From contig CAVTIX010000027.1 of assembly GCA_963734725.1 (NCBI GenBank), positions 124,001 to 188,000 on the forward strand: 64,000 nucleotides of DNA, given 5' to 3'. Positions 53,125 through 63,397 of the stretch are shown one piece after another. Source of the stretch: DASXKD01 sp963734725. GTDB taxonomy: Bacteria > Actinomycetota > Actinomycetes > Streptosporangiales > Streptosporangiaceae. The position numbers and the translations under genes are program-made. Position 1 is the first letter of the stretch; each line of letters starts with the position of its first letter. The notes beneath the pieces are model-generated. The model was not told the origin of the DNA. It worked only from the letters and a program-made list of their open reading frames with translations, and made no database searches.

Positions 53125-54207
53125 ATGAAGAGACTGCTGGACCCAGATTCGCTGCGCGCGCTGGCGCGGGGCTGCGCGGTGCTGGGCGCCGGGGGCGGCG
53201 GCGATCCCTACCTGGGCCTGCTTCAAGCTCTGCAGGCGACCCAGGATTACGGCCCGGTCCAGCTCGTGGGCATCGACGAACTGCCGGACGATTCACTGAT
53301 CATGCCCTGCGGCGGCATCGGCGCCCCGACAGTCAGCATCGAAAAAATCGAGAACGGCGATGAGGGCAGCCGGCTCCGCGAGCACCTGGAGTTCGTGACC
53401 GGCGGCCGGGTCGCGGCGCTGATGTCGGCCGAGATCGGCGGCTCCAACGGCCTGCTGCCGGTGGCCTGGGCGGCGCGCATGGGCCTGCCACTGGTGGACG
53501 CCGACGGGATGGGCCGCGCCTTTCCCGAGGTGCCGCAGGTCACGATGCACCTGGCGGGAATCCCGCCGAGCCCCGCGGTAATGACCGACGAGCGCGGCAA
53601 CCTCGTTGTGTTCCGGGCGATCTCCGGCCATTGGATGGAGCGCCTGGAGCGGGCTGCCGCGGTCGAGTTCGGCGGCGCCGCCTCCTCGACCGAGTTCTCC
53701 CTGACCGCCGCCCAGGCGCGCACCGCGACCGTGCGGGGCTCGGTGTCGCTGGCCATCAGGATCGGCGAGGCGGTGGCGCACGCGGAGGGCAGCCCGGTGG
53801 CCGCGCTGATGGCGGAGATCGGGGCGTTCCGGCTGCTCACCGGGAAGGTGTCGGACGTCGAGCGGCATACTACGAGCGGCTTTGTCCGGGGCAGCGTCGT
53901 GGTCGAGGGCCTCGGCGACGAGGCCGGTCGGCTGCTCCGGCTGGAACTGCAGAACGAGAACCTCGTCGCACTCGAACGCGGCCGGGTACTGGCCTCTGTG
54001 CCCGACCTGATCTCGGTGCTGGACAGCGAGACGGCAGATGCGATCGTGACTGAGCGGATTGCCTACGGGCAGCGGGTCACGGTGATCGCCTTCCCCTGTG
54101 ACCCGGTCTGGCGGACCGCCCGGGGAATCGAGGTCGCCGGGCCGCGGGCCTTCGGTTACGAGTTCGACTACCTGCCAGTGGAGGAGCGTGCCGGTGCCCG
54201 CGCCTGA
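53125..54207 (+). CDS. DUF917 family protein (hydantoin/thiohydantoin-processing type)
   Basis: 360 residues. The start LDPDSLRALARGCAVLGAGGGGDPYLGLLQAL, then MPCGGIGAPTVSIEKI and SAEIGGSNGLLPVAWAARMGLPLVDADGMGRAFPEV, is the DUF917 signature. Members include S-methylthiohydantoin desulfurase-like proteins and pair with hydantoinase-family genes. No strong ribosome-binding site is seen before ATG 53125. It is first in the operon, overlapping the next gene by 14 bases. Confidence 0.85.
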   Translation: MKRLLDPDSLRALARGCAVLGAGGGGDPYLGLLQALQATQDYGPVQLVGIDELPDDSLIMPCGGIGAPTVSIEKIENGDEGSRLREHLEFVTGGRVAALMSAEIGGSNGLLPVAWAARMGLPLVDADGMGRAFPEVPQVTMHLAGIPPSPAVMTDERGNLVVFRAISGHWMERLERAAAVEFGGAASSTEFSLTAAQARTATVRGSVSLAIRIGEAVAHAEGSPVAALMAEIGAFRLLTGKVSDVERHTTSGFVRGSVVVEGLGDEAGRLLRLELQNENLVALERGRVLASVPDLISVLDSETADAIVTERIAYGQRVTVIAFPCDPVWRTARGIEVAGPRAFGYEFDYLPVEERAGARA

Positions 54208-55831
54208 CTGTCGCCTCGGCATCGACGTCGGCGGGACCAACACCGACGCGGTCATCATGGACGCCGCGGACCGGGTGATCGCCAAGGCCAAGGTGCCGTG
54301 CACGCCCGACATCACCGGCGGCATCATGGCGGCGATCGACACCGTGCTGAAGGCGCCCGGGGTCGAGCCGCGCCGGATCACCCACGTCATGCTGGGCACC
54401 ACGCACGCTACGAACGCGGTGCTGGAACGCAGGAAGCTGCGGCGGGTGGCAGTGGTCCGGCTCGGCGGCCCCGCTACGCACAGCATCAGGCCGATGTTCG
54501 AATGGCCGAAGGACCTGGCCGCCGCCGTGTCCGTGGGCGCCGAGATCGTCGACGGCGGCATCGAGTTCGACGGGCGTGACCTGTCTCCGCTGGACACCGA
54601 CGCGCTCGCCCGGTTCCTCGGCCGGGTCGGCGGTTCCGCTCAGGGCGTGGTGATCACGAGCGTGTTCGCCCCGGTTTCGGCCCGGCAGGAGTTGCAGGCC
54701 GCGGAGATCGTCAAACGGGAACTGGGCGATGTGCACATCTCGCTGAGCCACGAGGTCGGCTCGCTCGGGCTGCTGGAGCGGGAGAACGCGACAATACTGA
54801 ACGGCGCCCTGGCCGGCGTGGCCTACGACGTGGCCGATGCGATGCGGCACGCGCTGGCCGCGCACCACCTGCAGCCGGCCATGTTCTTCGCGCAAAACGA
54901 CGGCACCTTGATGGGCCTCGACCACGTGCTGCGATACCCGGTGCTCACCATCGGCAGCGGGCCGGCCAACAGCGTGCGCGGCGCCGCGTTCCTCACCAAC
55001 ACCGCGGACTCGCTCGTGGTGGACGTGGGGGGCACCTCTACCGACGTAGGTGTGCTGGTCAACGGCTTCCCGCGGGAGTCCTCGCGGGGTGTGGAGATCG
55101 GCGGGGTGCGGACCAACTTCCGGATGCCGGACCTGGTCACGATCGCGCTCGGCGGCGGCACTGAGGTGTCCCGCAACCACAGCGGCGTCCAGATCGGCCC
55201 GCACAGCGTCGGCTACCTGCTGCAACGGGACGCGCTGGTGTTCGGCGGGAAGGTGCCCACGCTGACCGACGGCGCAGTCGCCACGGGCCGCGCCTCGCTC
55301 GGCGACCCACGGCTGGCCAGCGGCCACCGGGCGCTGCTTGCCGAGGCCGTGGCGCAGGCGGACGTGATGCTCTCCGACGCCATCGACCGGATGAAGACGG
55401 CGAAGGGCGATCGTGCGCTGATCGCCGTGGGCGGCGGCTCCATCCTGGTCCCCGAGCGGATCCCCGGGGTCAGCGAGGTGATCCGGCCCGAGCACTTCGA
55501 CGCGGCCAACGCCGTCGGCGCTGCCATCGCGTCGGTGAGCGGCCAGGTGGACCGCATCTTCCACCTGGGCCCCGGCGGGCGGCAGGCGGCGCTCGACGAG
55601 GCGTGCGAGGAGGCGCGCGAGCGTGCGGTCGCGGCGGGCGCTGATCCCCGCACCGTGGATATCGTCGAGCGGGAGGAAATCCCGCTGGCCTACCTCACCA
55701 ATCCGGCCATCCGGGTGCGTGCCAAGGCCGCCGGCGCGCTCGGCGGACTGCCGGAGCATCAACTCGAGGCGAACCTGTCCCGGCAGGCACGGCTGGCCGG
55801 GCCCGCCGAGCATGCGGCCGAGTCACCGTAA
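54194..55831 (+). CDS. Hydantoinase/oxoprolinase family protein (HyuA-like)
   Basis: 545 residues. ASKHA ATPase fold: LGIDVGGTNTDAVIMD at the start, THVMLGTTHATNAVLERRKL, LTIGSGPANSVRGAAFLT, LVVDVGGTSTDVGVL. It is shorter than 5-oxoprolinase subunits and typical of the form paired with DUF917. GTG 54194 lies seven bases after GGAGGAG. Probably ATP-dependent ring opening of a hydantoin-like compound. Confidence 0.85.
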   Translation: MPAPDCRLGIDVGGTNTDAVIMDAADRVIAKAKVPCTPDITGGIMAAIDTVLKAPGVEPRRITHVMLGTTHATNAVLERRKLRRVAVVRLGGPATHSIRPMFEWPKDLAAAVSVGAEIVDGGIEFDGRDLSPLDTDALARFLGRVGGSAQGVVITSVFAPVSARQELQAAEIVKRELGDVHISLSHEVGSLGLLERENATILNGALAGVAYDVADAMRHALAAHHLQPAMFFAQNDGTLMGLDHVLRYPVLTIGSGPANSVRGAAFLTNTADSLVVDVGGTSTDVGVLVNGFPRESSRGVEIGGVRTNFRMPDLVTIALGGGTEVSRNHSGVQIGPHSVGYLLQRDALVFGGKVPTLTDGAVATGRASLGDPRLASGHRALLAEAVAQADVMLSDAIDRMKTAKGDRALIAVGGGSILVPERIPGVSEVIRPEHFDAANAVGAAIASVSGQVDRIFHLGPGGRQAALDEACEEARERAVAAGADPRTVDIVEREEIPLAYLTNPAIRVRAKAAGALGGLPEHQLEANLSRQARLAGPAEHAAESP

Positions 55832-55848
55832 GGATCACGGAGGCAACC

Positions 55849-57441
55849 ATGAAGGCCCAACGCGCCTGGCTCACCGCATCCGGCTGCGCAGCCGCTCTAT
55901 TCCTCGCCGCCTGCGCCGGGTCGTCGTCCTCGGTACCGCCGCAAAAGACCGCCAACCAGGTGTTCACGTACGACACCTACACGGGCGTGATGGACGACGG
56001 CTGGGACCCGGCGACGGAGTACTCCAACGGCATCATCGCGATGAGCAACATGTACGAGACGCTCACCCGCTACAACTCCGTAACACACTCGGTCGGCCCG
56101 CTGCTCGCGACCAGCTGGTCCAAGTCACCGAACGGGCTGACCTGGACCTTTCAGCTGCGACACGGCGTGTATTTCCACACCGGCAGGCTGATGACCGCGC
56201 AGGCTGCCAAGGCCGCGATCGAGCGCACGATCAAGCTGAACGGCGGCGCCGCCTACATCTGGGGCGCGGTTAAGACCATCGACACGCCCAGCCAGTACAC
56301 GCTGGTCTTCCACCTGAAGTACCCCGCGCCGCTGGACCTGGAGTCGTCGGCGGACTACTCCGCCTACATTTACGACAGCAAGGCGCCGAACGGCCAACCG
56401 CTGGCCAAGTGGCTCAACGCCGCCCACGACTCGGGCACCGGGCCGTACACGGTGCAGACCTGGAACAAGGGGCAGGAGTTCGAGGTCACCGAGACGGCAT
56501 TCGGAAAGTACTGGGGCGGGTGGAGCGGCGCGCACTACAAGAAGGTGGTGTTCCGCGTCGTGTCGTCGGACACGACGGCAGCCCAACTGCTGCGGAGCGG
56601 GCAGGTCAGCTTCGTCGAGCAGATGAACCCCTCGCTGTGGAAATCGCTGAAGGGAACGCCGGGCATCCACCTGGTCAACTCACCGTCCTGGCAGAACCTG
56701 CTCGGCCAGCTCAACGCCAAGGCCCTGAGCCTGCCGGTCCGCCGGGCGATCTCCTACGGCATCGACTACAAGGGCACCATCGCAGCGCTCCAGGGAGCGG
56801 GCGTGCTGTCCAGCGGCATCGTCCCCGCGGGCCTGCTCGGCCACTTCAGCAACCTGCCGAACTACAGCTACGACCCGGGGCAGGCAGCGCAGTTGCTGCA
56901 CCAGGCCGGCTACGGGCCGGGCAAGAAGTCACTGAACCTATCGCTCACCTACACCCAGGGCGACACCAACGAGCAGGTCGTCGCGACGCTGATCAAGTCG
57001 AGCCTGGCCAAGCTAAACGTCAACGTGACCGTGCAGTCGCTGGCCTGGCCAACCCAGTGGGCCCGGGGCAAGTCGGCGAGCGCCGCCCAGCATCAGGACA
57101 TCTTCATGGAGTACTGGTGGCCGGACTACGCCGACCCGTACTCCTGGTTCGTGAACCTGCTGGAGACCGAGAAGCAGCCGTACTTCAACCTGTCCTACTA
57201 TTCCAACCCGGCCCTGGACTCACAGATAAACCGGGTGGAGTCGCTGGTCGCGACCAACCGCGCGGCGGGGGTGAACCTCTACCACGCGATGCAGGTCGAA
57301 ATCCTGCACCAGGCGCCGATCGCGTTCCTGTACAACGACAACTACCAGTACGCGATGTCAACCGGCTTCACGGGGCTCCGGGTCAACCCGGCCTACCCGA
57401 ACGTGGTCTTCACCTATGACCTGAAGCCGACCGGCGCTTGA
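55849..57441 (+). CDS. Solute-binding lipoprotein (SBP_bac_5)
   Basis: 530 residues, intact. Lipobox FLAACAG after a signal peptide; VGPLLATSWSKSPNGLTWTFQLRHGVYFHTGR is the family signature region. It opens the transport part of the operon. Likely binds the compound that the flanking hydantoinase genes hydrolyse (inference from context). The stop overlaps the next start. Confidence 0.9.
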   Translation: MKAQRAWLTASGCAAALFLAACAGSSSSVPPQKTANQVFTYDTYTGVMDDGWDPATEYSNGIIAMSNMYETLTRYNSVTHSVGPLLATSWSKSPNGLTWTFQLRHGVYFHTGRLMTAQAAKAAIERTIKLNGGAAYIWGAVKTIDTPSQYTLVFHLKYPAPLDLESSADYSAYIYDSKAPNGQPLAKWLNAAHDSGTGPYTVQTWNKGQEFEVTETAFGKYWGGWSGAHYKKVVFRVVSSDTTAAQLLRSGQVSFVEQMNPSLWKSLKGTPGIHLVNSPSWQNLLGQLNAKALSLPVRRAISYGIDYKGTIAALQGAGVLSSGIVPAGLLGHFSNLPNYSYDPGQAAQLLHQAGYGPGKKSLNLSLTYTQGDTNEQVVATLIKSSLAKLNVNVTVQSLAWPTQWARGKSASAAQHQDIFMEYWWPDYADPYSWFVNLLETEKQPYFNLSYYSNPALDSQINRVESLVATNRAAGVNLYHAMQVEILHQAPIAFLYNDNYQYAMSTGFTGLRVNPAYPNVVFTYDLKPTGA

Positions 57442-58454
57442 TCGTCTACGCCGCCCGCCGGGCCGCCCTGGCGGTGTTGGTGGTCGCGGGCGTCATCGTG
57501 CTGACGTTCGTCATCGCTCGGGTCGTTCCTGGTGACCCGGCAGCCACGTGGGCAGGCCCGCACGCGTCGGCGGCTCAGATCGCGGCGGCGCGGCGGTTCC
57601 TCGGGCTGGACCGGCCGGCGCCGGTTCAGCTGCTCGCCTACTTGGGCGGCATCGTCAGCGGGAACTGGGGGCTGTCGGTCCATACCCACAGGCCGGTCCT
57701 GTCCGATATCGGGACCGCCGCCCCCGCCACGTTGGAACTGGTGCTGACCGCGCTGATCATCGCGGTGGTGGTCGGCGTGCCGCTCGGGCTTGTATCCGCG
57801 CGCTGGCCGGACCGGCTGCTCGACCACGGGATCCGGGCCGGCTCGATCCTCGCGGTATCGATGCCTATCTTCTGGATGGCGCTGGTCTTCCAGCTTGTCT
57901 TCTCGCAGCGGCTGCACCTGGTACCCGTCGCCGGAGAGTTCTCCCCTAACCTGCTGTTCTCCCACCCACTGGCCCGGCACACCGGATTCGACGTGATCGA
58001 CGCGCTGATCACCGGAAACTGGCCGATGCTCGGCAGCACGGTCAGCCATCTGATGCTGCCCGCCATCGTCGTCGCCGCCTACCCCGCCGGGCTCATCACC
58101 CGGATGGTCCGGGCCCAGGTACTCGACACCATCGGCGAGACCCACGTGCAGATGGCCCGCGCGCTTGGCTTCCGGGAGCGGACCGTATATGGCCGGTTCG
58201 CGATGAAGCTCGCGTGGAACCCGGTGGCCGCGGCGCTAGCCCTGGTCTTCGGCTACTCGCTGGTCAACACGTTCCTGGTCGAGGCCATCTTCGACTGGCC
58301 GGGCCTCGGCAGCTACGCGGCGGCGTCGATCTCGACCCTCGATACCCCCGCCATTCTGGGGGTGACGTTGTTCGTCGCCTTGGCGTACGTGGTCGCAAAC
58401 CTGATCGTGGACATCGTCCAAGCCGCCATTGACCCGAGGATCAGGCTGCGATGA
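57438..58454 (+). CDS. ABC transporter permease, DppB-like
   Basis: 338 residues, six membrane helices. Start YAARRAALAVLVVAGVIVLTFVIARVVPGDP and EAA loop ETHVQMARALGFRERTVYGRFAMKLAWNP. The start is TTG 57438 overlapping the binding-protein stop (TTGA), unusual but coupled. Confidence 0.9.
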   Translation: MIVYAARRAALAVLVVAGVIVLTFVIARVVPGDPAATWAGPHASAAQIAAARRFLGLDRPAPVQLLAYLGGIVSGNWGLSVHTHRPVLSDIGTAAPATLELVLTALIIAVVVGVPLGLVSARWPDRLLDHGIRAGSILAVSMPIFWMALVFQLVFSQRLHLVPVAGEFSPNLLFSHPLARHTGFDVIDALITGNWPMLGSTVSHLMLPAIVVAAYPAGLITRMVRAQVLDTIGETHVQMARALGFRERTVYGRFAMKLAWNPVAAALALVFGYSLVNTFLVEAIFDWPGLGSYAAASISTLDTPAILGVTLFVALAYVVANLIVDIVQAAIDPRIRLR

Positions 58455-59344
58455 TCGAGGCGCCCGCACCGTTTCCCGCCGAGGTCGCCAAGATCCCCCG
58501 CGGCGCGGCCCTGCGCCGCGGGCTGCGGGCGAACCCACTACTGGTCGTGGGGGCGGTCGCGTCCGCCTGCATCGTCGTCGTGGCCCTGCTCGCCCCGCTG
58601 CTTGCGCCCTTTCCCGGGGACGCGGGCACGGCCACCCATCCATTTGCCGTGCTCCACCCGCCGTCGGCGCAGCACTGGTTCGGCACCGACAACGTCGGCC
58701 GCGACGTCCTCTCCCGGGTGCTCTACGGCGTCCGGATATCCCCGCTGATCGCCCTCATCGTGCTGCTGATCGCGGGCGCCATCGGCATCCCGCTCGGACT
58801 CGCGGCGGGCTACTTCGGCGGCTGGCTCGATGAAGTGATCATGCGCGTGACCGACATCTTCCTCGCGTTCCCGCCGCTGCTGCTCGCGCTGGCGTTCGCC
58901 GCCGTGCTGCCGGCCACCCTGACCACCGTGATCATCGCGATCGCCATCAGCTGGTGGCCCTGGTACGTGAGGCTGGTTCGCGGCCAGGCCGCCTCGGTCA
59001 CCGGGCGTCCTTACATCGAGGCCTGCCAAGCGCTCGGCATCCCCCGGCGGCGGATCCTCCTGCGGCACGTCCTGCCTAACTCCGTCACGCCGCTGATCGT
59101 GCAGATGTCGCTGGATGTCGGCGGGGTGATCCTGACCGCGTCCGCGCTGTCGTTTCTTGGCCTCGGCCCCCAGGACCCGATACCCGACTGGGGACTGATG
59201 GTGTCCGAAGGGCAGGCCTACTTCACCACCGCCTGGTGGGCGGTGACGTTCCCGGGCATCGCGATCCTGCTGACCGCGTTCGCCTTCAACCTGCTCGGCG
59301 ACGGCCTGCGCGACCTGCTCGACCCGAAACGGACCTTCCTGTGA
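58451..59344 (+). CDS. ABC transporter permease, DppC-like
   Basis: 297 residues. OppC_N helix, five further helices and EAA loop GRPYIEACQALGIPRRRILLRHVLPNSVTP. ATGA overlap with the preceding permease. Confidence 0.9.
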   Translation: MIEAPAPFPAEVAKIPRGAALRRGLRANPLLVVGAVASACIVVVALLAPLLAPFPGDAGTATHPFAVLHPPSAQHWFGTDNVGRDVLSRVLYGVRISPLIALIVLLIAGAIGIPLGLAAGYFGGWLDEVIMRVTDIFLAFPPLLLALAFAAVLPATLTTVIIAIAISWWPWYVRLVRGQAASVTGRPYIEACQALGIPRRRILLRHVLPNSVTPLIVQMSLDVGGVILTASALSFLGLGPQDPIPDWGLMVSEGQAYFTTAWWAVTFPGIAILLTAFAFNLLGDGLRDLLDPKRTFL

Positions 59345-59453
59345 TGAGACTGGCTACTATGCTGCTGGGCTTGTGCCGGCATCATGCTGTGGCATGCCAG
59401 CCCGCCGCGCGTGTCCGCCATCGTGGGCCGGGGCTTTGACCGCGGGCGCGCCG

Positions 59454-61484
59454 GTGACCGGTCCGGCCATCCGCCTGGCCGTGGATATTGGCGGGACTTT
59501 CACCGATCTGGTAGCCCAGGACGTGGCGACCGGCCACGTGGTGCGCGCGAAGGCTGATACGACTCAGGGCGAGCTGGAGCGGGGGGTCGTGGCAGCGGTG
59601 GCCCAATCCGGCGTGTCCGCGGAGAGGATCGCCGCCTTCATTCACGGCACGACCGCGGTGATCAACGCGGTGACCGAGCGTACGGGGGCAGTGACGGCTC
59701 TGGTGACCACCAGGGGATTCCGGGACGTGCTGGAGATCGGCCGGGCCAACCGGCCCGATCTGTATAACCTCGCCTACCGCAAGCCGGTCCCGTTCGTTCC
59801 CCGTCACTTGCGCTTGGAGGTCCGTGAGCGGATGACTTACCAGGGGGAGGTGGCCGAGCCGGTAAGCGGCGAGGATCTTGCTGAGGTCGCCGACCGCCTG
59901 GCGGGCGCCAAGGTAGAGGCGGTCGCGATCTGCTTCTTGCACGCTTGGGCCAACCCGGCGCACGAGCAGCAGGCCGCGGCGGTCTTGACCGGCCGGCTCC
60001 CCGGTATCGCGGTGCTCGCCTCACATAAGGTCAGCAGCCAGTGGCGAGAGTACGAGCGGACGAGCACAACTGTGCTGTCGGCGTATGTGCAGCCCGTCGT
60101 GACCTCTTATCTTGGCGCGTTGCGGGATTCGCTGCGCGCCGCCGGGGTCCGCGCCCCGCTGTATGTGATGAGGTCGAACGGAGGGGTGTCGTCGTTCGGG
60201 CGGGCGGCCGGCGCGCCAATTGCCTTGCTGGAGTCGGGGCCGGTCGCTGGTGTGACCGCTGCCGCCAGGCTGGGCGGGCTACTCGGCGCCCGGCACATCC
60301 TCACCCTGGATATCGGCGGAACCACCGCGAAGACCGCCGCGATCCGAGATGGTCAGGTGCGCGTGAACACGCTGCACCACATCGGCAAGACGCCGGACTT
60401 CGCCGGATACCCGGTGCAGGCGCCAACCGTCGAGATAGTGGAGATCGGCGCCGGCGGTGGCTCGCTGGCGTGGGTGGACGCGGCAGGAGGCCTGCACATC
60501 GGCCCGCAAAGCGCCGGAGCCGACCCTGGGCCCGCCTGCTATGCGCGCGGCGGGACCGAGCCAACGTTGACGGACGCCAACCTGGTCGCCGGCCGGCTTG
60601 ATCCGGGCTACTTCCTCGGCGGCGCGATGAAACTGGACCAGCAGGCCGCGCTCCGGGCGCTGGCCGCCCTGGGAACGCGTCTTGGCCTGGAGGCGCAATC
60701 CACCGCGCGCGGGGTGCTGCGGTATGCAATCGCGCAGATGAGCCACGCCCTCCGGCTCGTCACGCTGCGGCGCGGCCATGATCCGAGGGACTTCGCCTTC
60801 ATCGCTTATGGTGGCGCAGGCCCGCTGCACGCCGCCCTGTTGGCGCGCGAGCTTGGCATCACCCGGACGATCATCCCGCCCGGGCCCGGTCACTTCTCTG
60901 CCTTCGGGATGCTTGCCGGCGAGACACGCGGCGAGGCCGTACGCACCGTGGTGGGGCCGCTCACGGCGACCGACCTGGCCCAGCGGTTCACACCCGTGGA
61001 GAGCGCCGCCCTGGCCGACCTGGGTCCCTACGCGCAAGGAGCGGCAATTGCCAGGTACGCCGAGCTTCGCTACCGGGGCCAAGAACATACCCTCGAGGTC
61101 CCGGTCAGCGACCCCGGGGCAACCGAGGAGCTTCGCCGCGCCTTTGAGCGCCGCTGCCTGGAGGCGTATTCCTTCCGGCTGGATACGCCGCTGGAAGTCG
61201 TCGCGCTACGAGTCACCGCAACAGCCCCGCTGAGCCCGGCTATCTCCTGGAACGACGACGGCCAGAGTGACAGCAAGCCGCCGTCGCCATCGCGGCTCGT
61301 CGACTTCGACCTCCACGGCGGCGTGACCGAGACGGTCGTACTCAGCAGAGCTGACCTGAGCGGGCGGGACCGAGTCAGCGGGCCGTGCGTGATCGAGGAG
61401 CCCGCTGCCACCACGCTGGTCCTGCCCGGGCAGGCGGTTCGCCGCGACGAACTGGGCAATCTCGTCATCGAGGAGCGCCCGTGA
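59454..61484 (+). CDS. hyuA: Hydantoinase subunit A (N-methylhydantoinase/oxoprolinase A type)
   Basis: 676 residues from GTG 59454. Start IRLAVDIGGTFTDLVAQD, IHGTTAVINAVTERTGAVTALVTTRGFRDVLEIGR, LTLDIGGTTAKTAAIRDG and EIGAGGGSLAWVDAAGGLHIGPQSAGADPGPACY are the family hallmarks. It is full length, unlike the shorter HyuA-like protein at 54194. The start is uncertain: frames from 59373 or 59394 are possible and no good ribosome-binding site is seen. It would pair with the HyuB subunit downstream for ATP-dependent ring opening. Confidence 0.87.
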   Translation: MTGPAIRLAVDIGGTFTDLVAQDVATGHVVRAKADTTQGELERGVVAAVAQSGVSAERIAAFIHGTTAVINAVTERTGAVTALVTTRGFRDVLEIGRANRPDLYNLAYRKPVPFVPRHLRLEVRERMTYQGEVAEPVSGEDLAEVADRLAGAKVEAVAICFLHAWANPAHEQQAAAVLTGRLPGIAVLASHKVSSQWREYERTSTTVLSAYVQPVVTSYLGALRDSLRAAGVRAPLYVMRSNGGVSSFGRAAGAPIALLESGPVAGVTAAARLGGLLGARHILTLDIGGTTAKTAAIRDGQVRVNTLHHIGKTPDFAGYPVQAPTVEIVEIGAGGGSLAWVDAAGGLHIGPQSAGADPGPACYARGGTEPTLTDANLVAGRLDPGYFLGGAMKLDQQAALRALAALGTRLGLEAQSTARGVLRYAIAQMSHALRLVTLRRGHDPRDFAFIAYGGAGPLHAALLARELGITRTIIPPGPGHFSAFGMLAGETRGEAVRTVVGPLTATDLAQRFTPVESAALADLGPYAQGAAIARYAELRYRGQEHTLEVPVSDPGATEELRRAFERRCLEAYSFRLDTPLEVVALRVTATAPLSPAISWNDDGQSDSKPPSPSRLVDFDLHGGVTETVVLSRADLSGRDRVSGPCVIEEPAATTLVLPGQAVRRDELGNLVIEERP

Positions 61485-61635
61485 GACACCCCCCGTCGGC
61501 CTCCAGAGGCTACCCGGCTAGGCCGCAGGCGCCGGGCCGAACGCCGCATAAGGCGCCCCAGGCGCCGTTGCGGTGTCCCGGCGCTGAGGACCAGCCTCCC
61601 GAAGCCAGCGAAGCGCCCGCGAGGGAGGCAGACAA

Positions 61636-63378
61636 ATGAGCACCGACCGCTTCACGCTGGACGTGCTGCGTGAAGGCTTCGCCGCGATCGCCGACGAGAT
61701 GTTCGTGTCGCTGCAACGCACCTCGCAAAGCCCGATCATCTACGAGGTCCTCGACTTCGGCGTCGGCATCGCTGATGCCCGGGGAGAGCTTGTCTGCCAG
61801 GGCAATGGGATCGCCGGGTTCCTCGGGCCGCTCGGCGATGTGATCAGAGAGACCATCGCCAGGGTCCCCGGCATGCGGCCCGGCGATGTGATCATCGCCA
61901 ACGATCCCTATTCCGGCGGCGGCACCCACCTGTCCGACGTGGCCCTCGTCCGGCCGATCTACTGGGAGGACGACCTCATTGGCTTCGCGGCCGCCAAGGG
62001 ACACTGGACGGAGGTCGGCGGAAAGGACCCGGGGTCATGGACGGCGGACTCGGCCGACATCTACGCCGAGGGCCTGCAGCTCCCGTTCGTGCACGCCTAC
62101 CGGGAGGGCGCCGGCGTGCCGGAGGTCCGCGCGATACTGGCTGCCAACAGCCGACTACCCGACATGACCCTGGGAGACCTGGCGGCTCAGGCCGCCTGCC
62201 TGGAGGTGGCCGAGCGACGGCTGCACGAGATGTGCGCCAGGTACGGCACCGAGACCGTCGTCCAGGCAATGGGCGTGATCTTGGACCGGAGCGAGCAGCT
62301 GGCCCGGCTCGCGCTGACCAGCATCCCGCACGGCACCTTCACCGCCTCGGATTTCACCGATGAGGACGGCCTCGGCAATGGCCCGTTTCCCGTCCAGGTC
62401 CGCGTGCAGATCTCCGACACCGGGGTCGTCTGCGACTTCACCGGCAGCCACCCGCAAGTCCCCGGGCCGATCAACTGCACCTGGAGCGGCTTGGTCTCCG
62501 GGGTGCGAACCGTGTTCAAGGCCATCACCGATCCCGCCGTGCCGGCCACGGATGGCTGGTTCCGCCCGCTGGAGATTATCTGCCCCGCTGGAACGATCTT
62601 CAACGCACAGCGGCCCGCGCCCGTCGCTGCCTACTTCGAATCCAGCGAGATGGCATCCGACCTGGTCTGGCACGCGCTGGCGCCGGCGTTCCCGGAGCGT
62701 CTCACCGCGGGCAGCTTCGTCTCAGTCTGCTCGACTTCGCTCGCGCTGACCCACCCGGACACCGGGGAACAGACACTGCTGGTGGAGCCGCAGCCGGGCG
62801 GGTGGGGCGCGAGCGCCCTCAAGGATGGCGAGCATGGCCTGGTATCCGTCGGCGACGGGGAGACGTACGTGATCCCGGTCGAAGTTGCCGAGCAGCGTTA
62901 CGGGATCCGCGTTGAGCGGTTCGGGCTCGACATCGTCGAGGGGGCTGGGGCCGGACGCCGCCGAGGTGGCCGCGGCCTGATCAGGGAGTACCGGGTCTTG
63001 TGTGATGAGGCGCTGCTGACGGTCGCTTGGGGCCGCCACCTCTTCCCGCCGTGGGGCGTGGCAGGCGGGCGGGACGGCTCTCCGAACTACGTTGAGGTGC
63101 TGCACGCAGGCAGCCGGAACGCGCAGCGGTTCGGCAAAGCGTCAAGGGTTTCACTGGGCCGCGGCGACCTGGTCCGGCTGGTCACCGGCAGCGGCGGAGG
63201 CTACGGCAACCCCCGGGAGCGCGAACCCCCGCTCGTCCTGGAGGACCTGCACGATGAGATCATCACCGCGCGGGAAGCAACAGAGATCTATGGAGTCCCG
63301 GCCATCAGTGCCGGTCACCGGGCGAGGCGGCCGGGGCCGCCACCAGGACGCGCCTCGTCACCGGAGCGGAACGAATGA
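61636..63378 (+). CDS. hyuB: Hydantoinase subunit B (N-methylhydantoinase/oxoprolinase B type)
   Basis: 580 residues. FTLDVLREGFAAIADEMFVSLQRTSQSPIIYEVLDFGVGIAD, PGDVIIANDPYSGGGTHLSDVALVRPIYW and VTGSGGGYGNPREREP are the HyuB signature. The Arg/Pro-rich tail is not conserved. GGAGG lies upstream of the ATG. The gap from the HyuA stop (61485-61635) holds no gene. Confidence 0.88.
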   Translation: MSTDRFTLDVLREGFAAIADEMFVSLQRTSQSPIIYEVLDFGVGIADARGELVCQGNGIAGFLGPLGDVIRETIARVPGMRPGDVIIANDPYSGGGTHLSDVALVRPIYWEDDLIGFAAAKGHWTEVGGKDPGSWTADSADIYAEGLQLPFVHAYREGAGVPEVRAILAANSRLPDMTLGDLAAQAACLEVAERRLHEMCARYGTETVVQAMGVILDRSEQLARLALTSIPHGTFTASDFTDEDGLGNGPFPVQVRVQISDTGVVCDFTGSHPQVPGPINCTWSGLVSGVRTVFKAITDPAVPATDGWFRPLEIICPAGTIFNAQRPAPVAAYFESSEMASDLVWHALAPAFPERLTAGSFVSVCSTSLALTHPDTGEQTLLVEPQPGGWGASALKDGEHGLVSVGDGETYVIPVEVAEQRYGIRVERFGLDIVEGAGAGRRRGGRGLIREYRVLCDEALLTVAWGRHLFPPWGVAGGRDGSPNYVEVLHAGSRNAQRFGKASRVSLGRGDLVRLVTGSGGGYGNPREREPPLVLEDLHDEIITAREATEIYGVPAISAGHRARRPGPPPGRASSPERNE

Positions 63379-63397
63379 CGAGGTAGGGTGCGGTTGC

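Noticed and set aside
55849..63378. Frameshift check in the hydantoinase operon
   Set aside because: All genes read full length in one frame, so the indel problem does not extend here.
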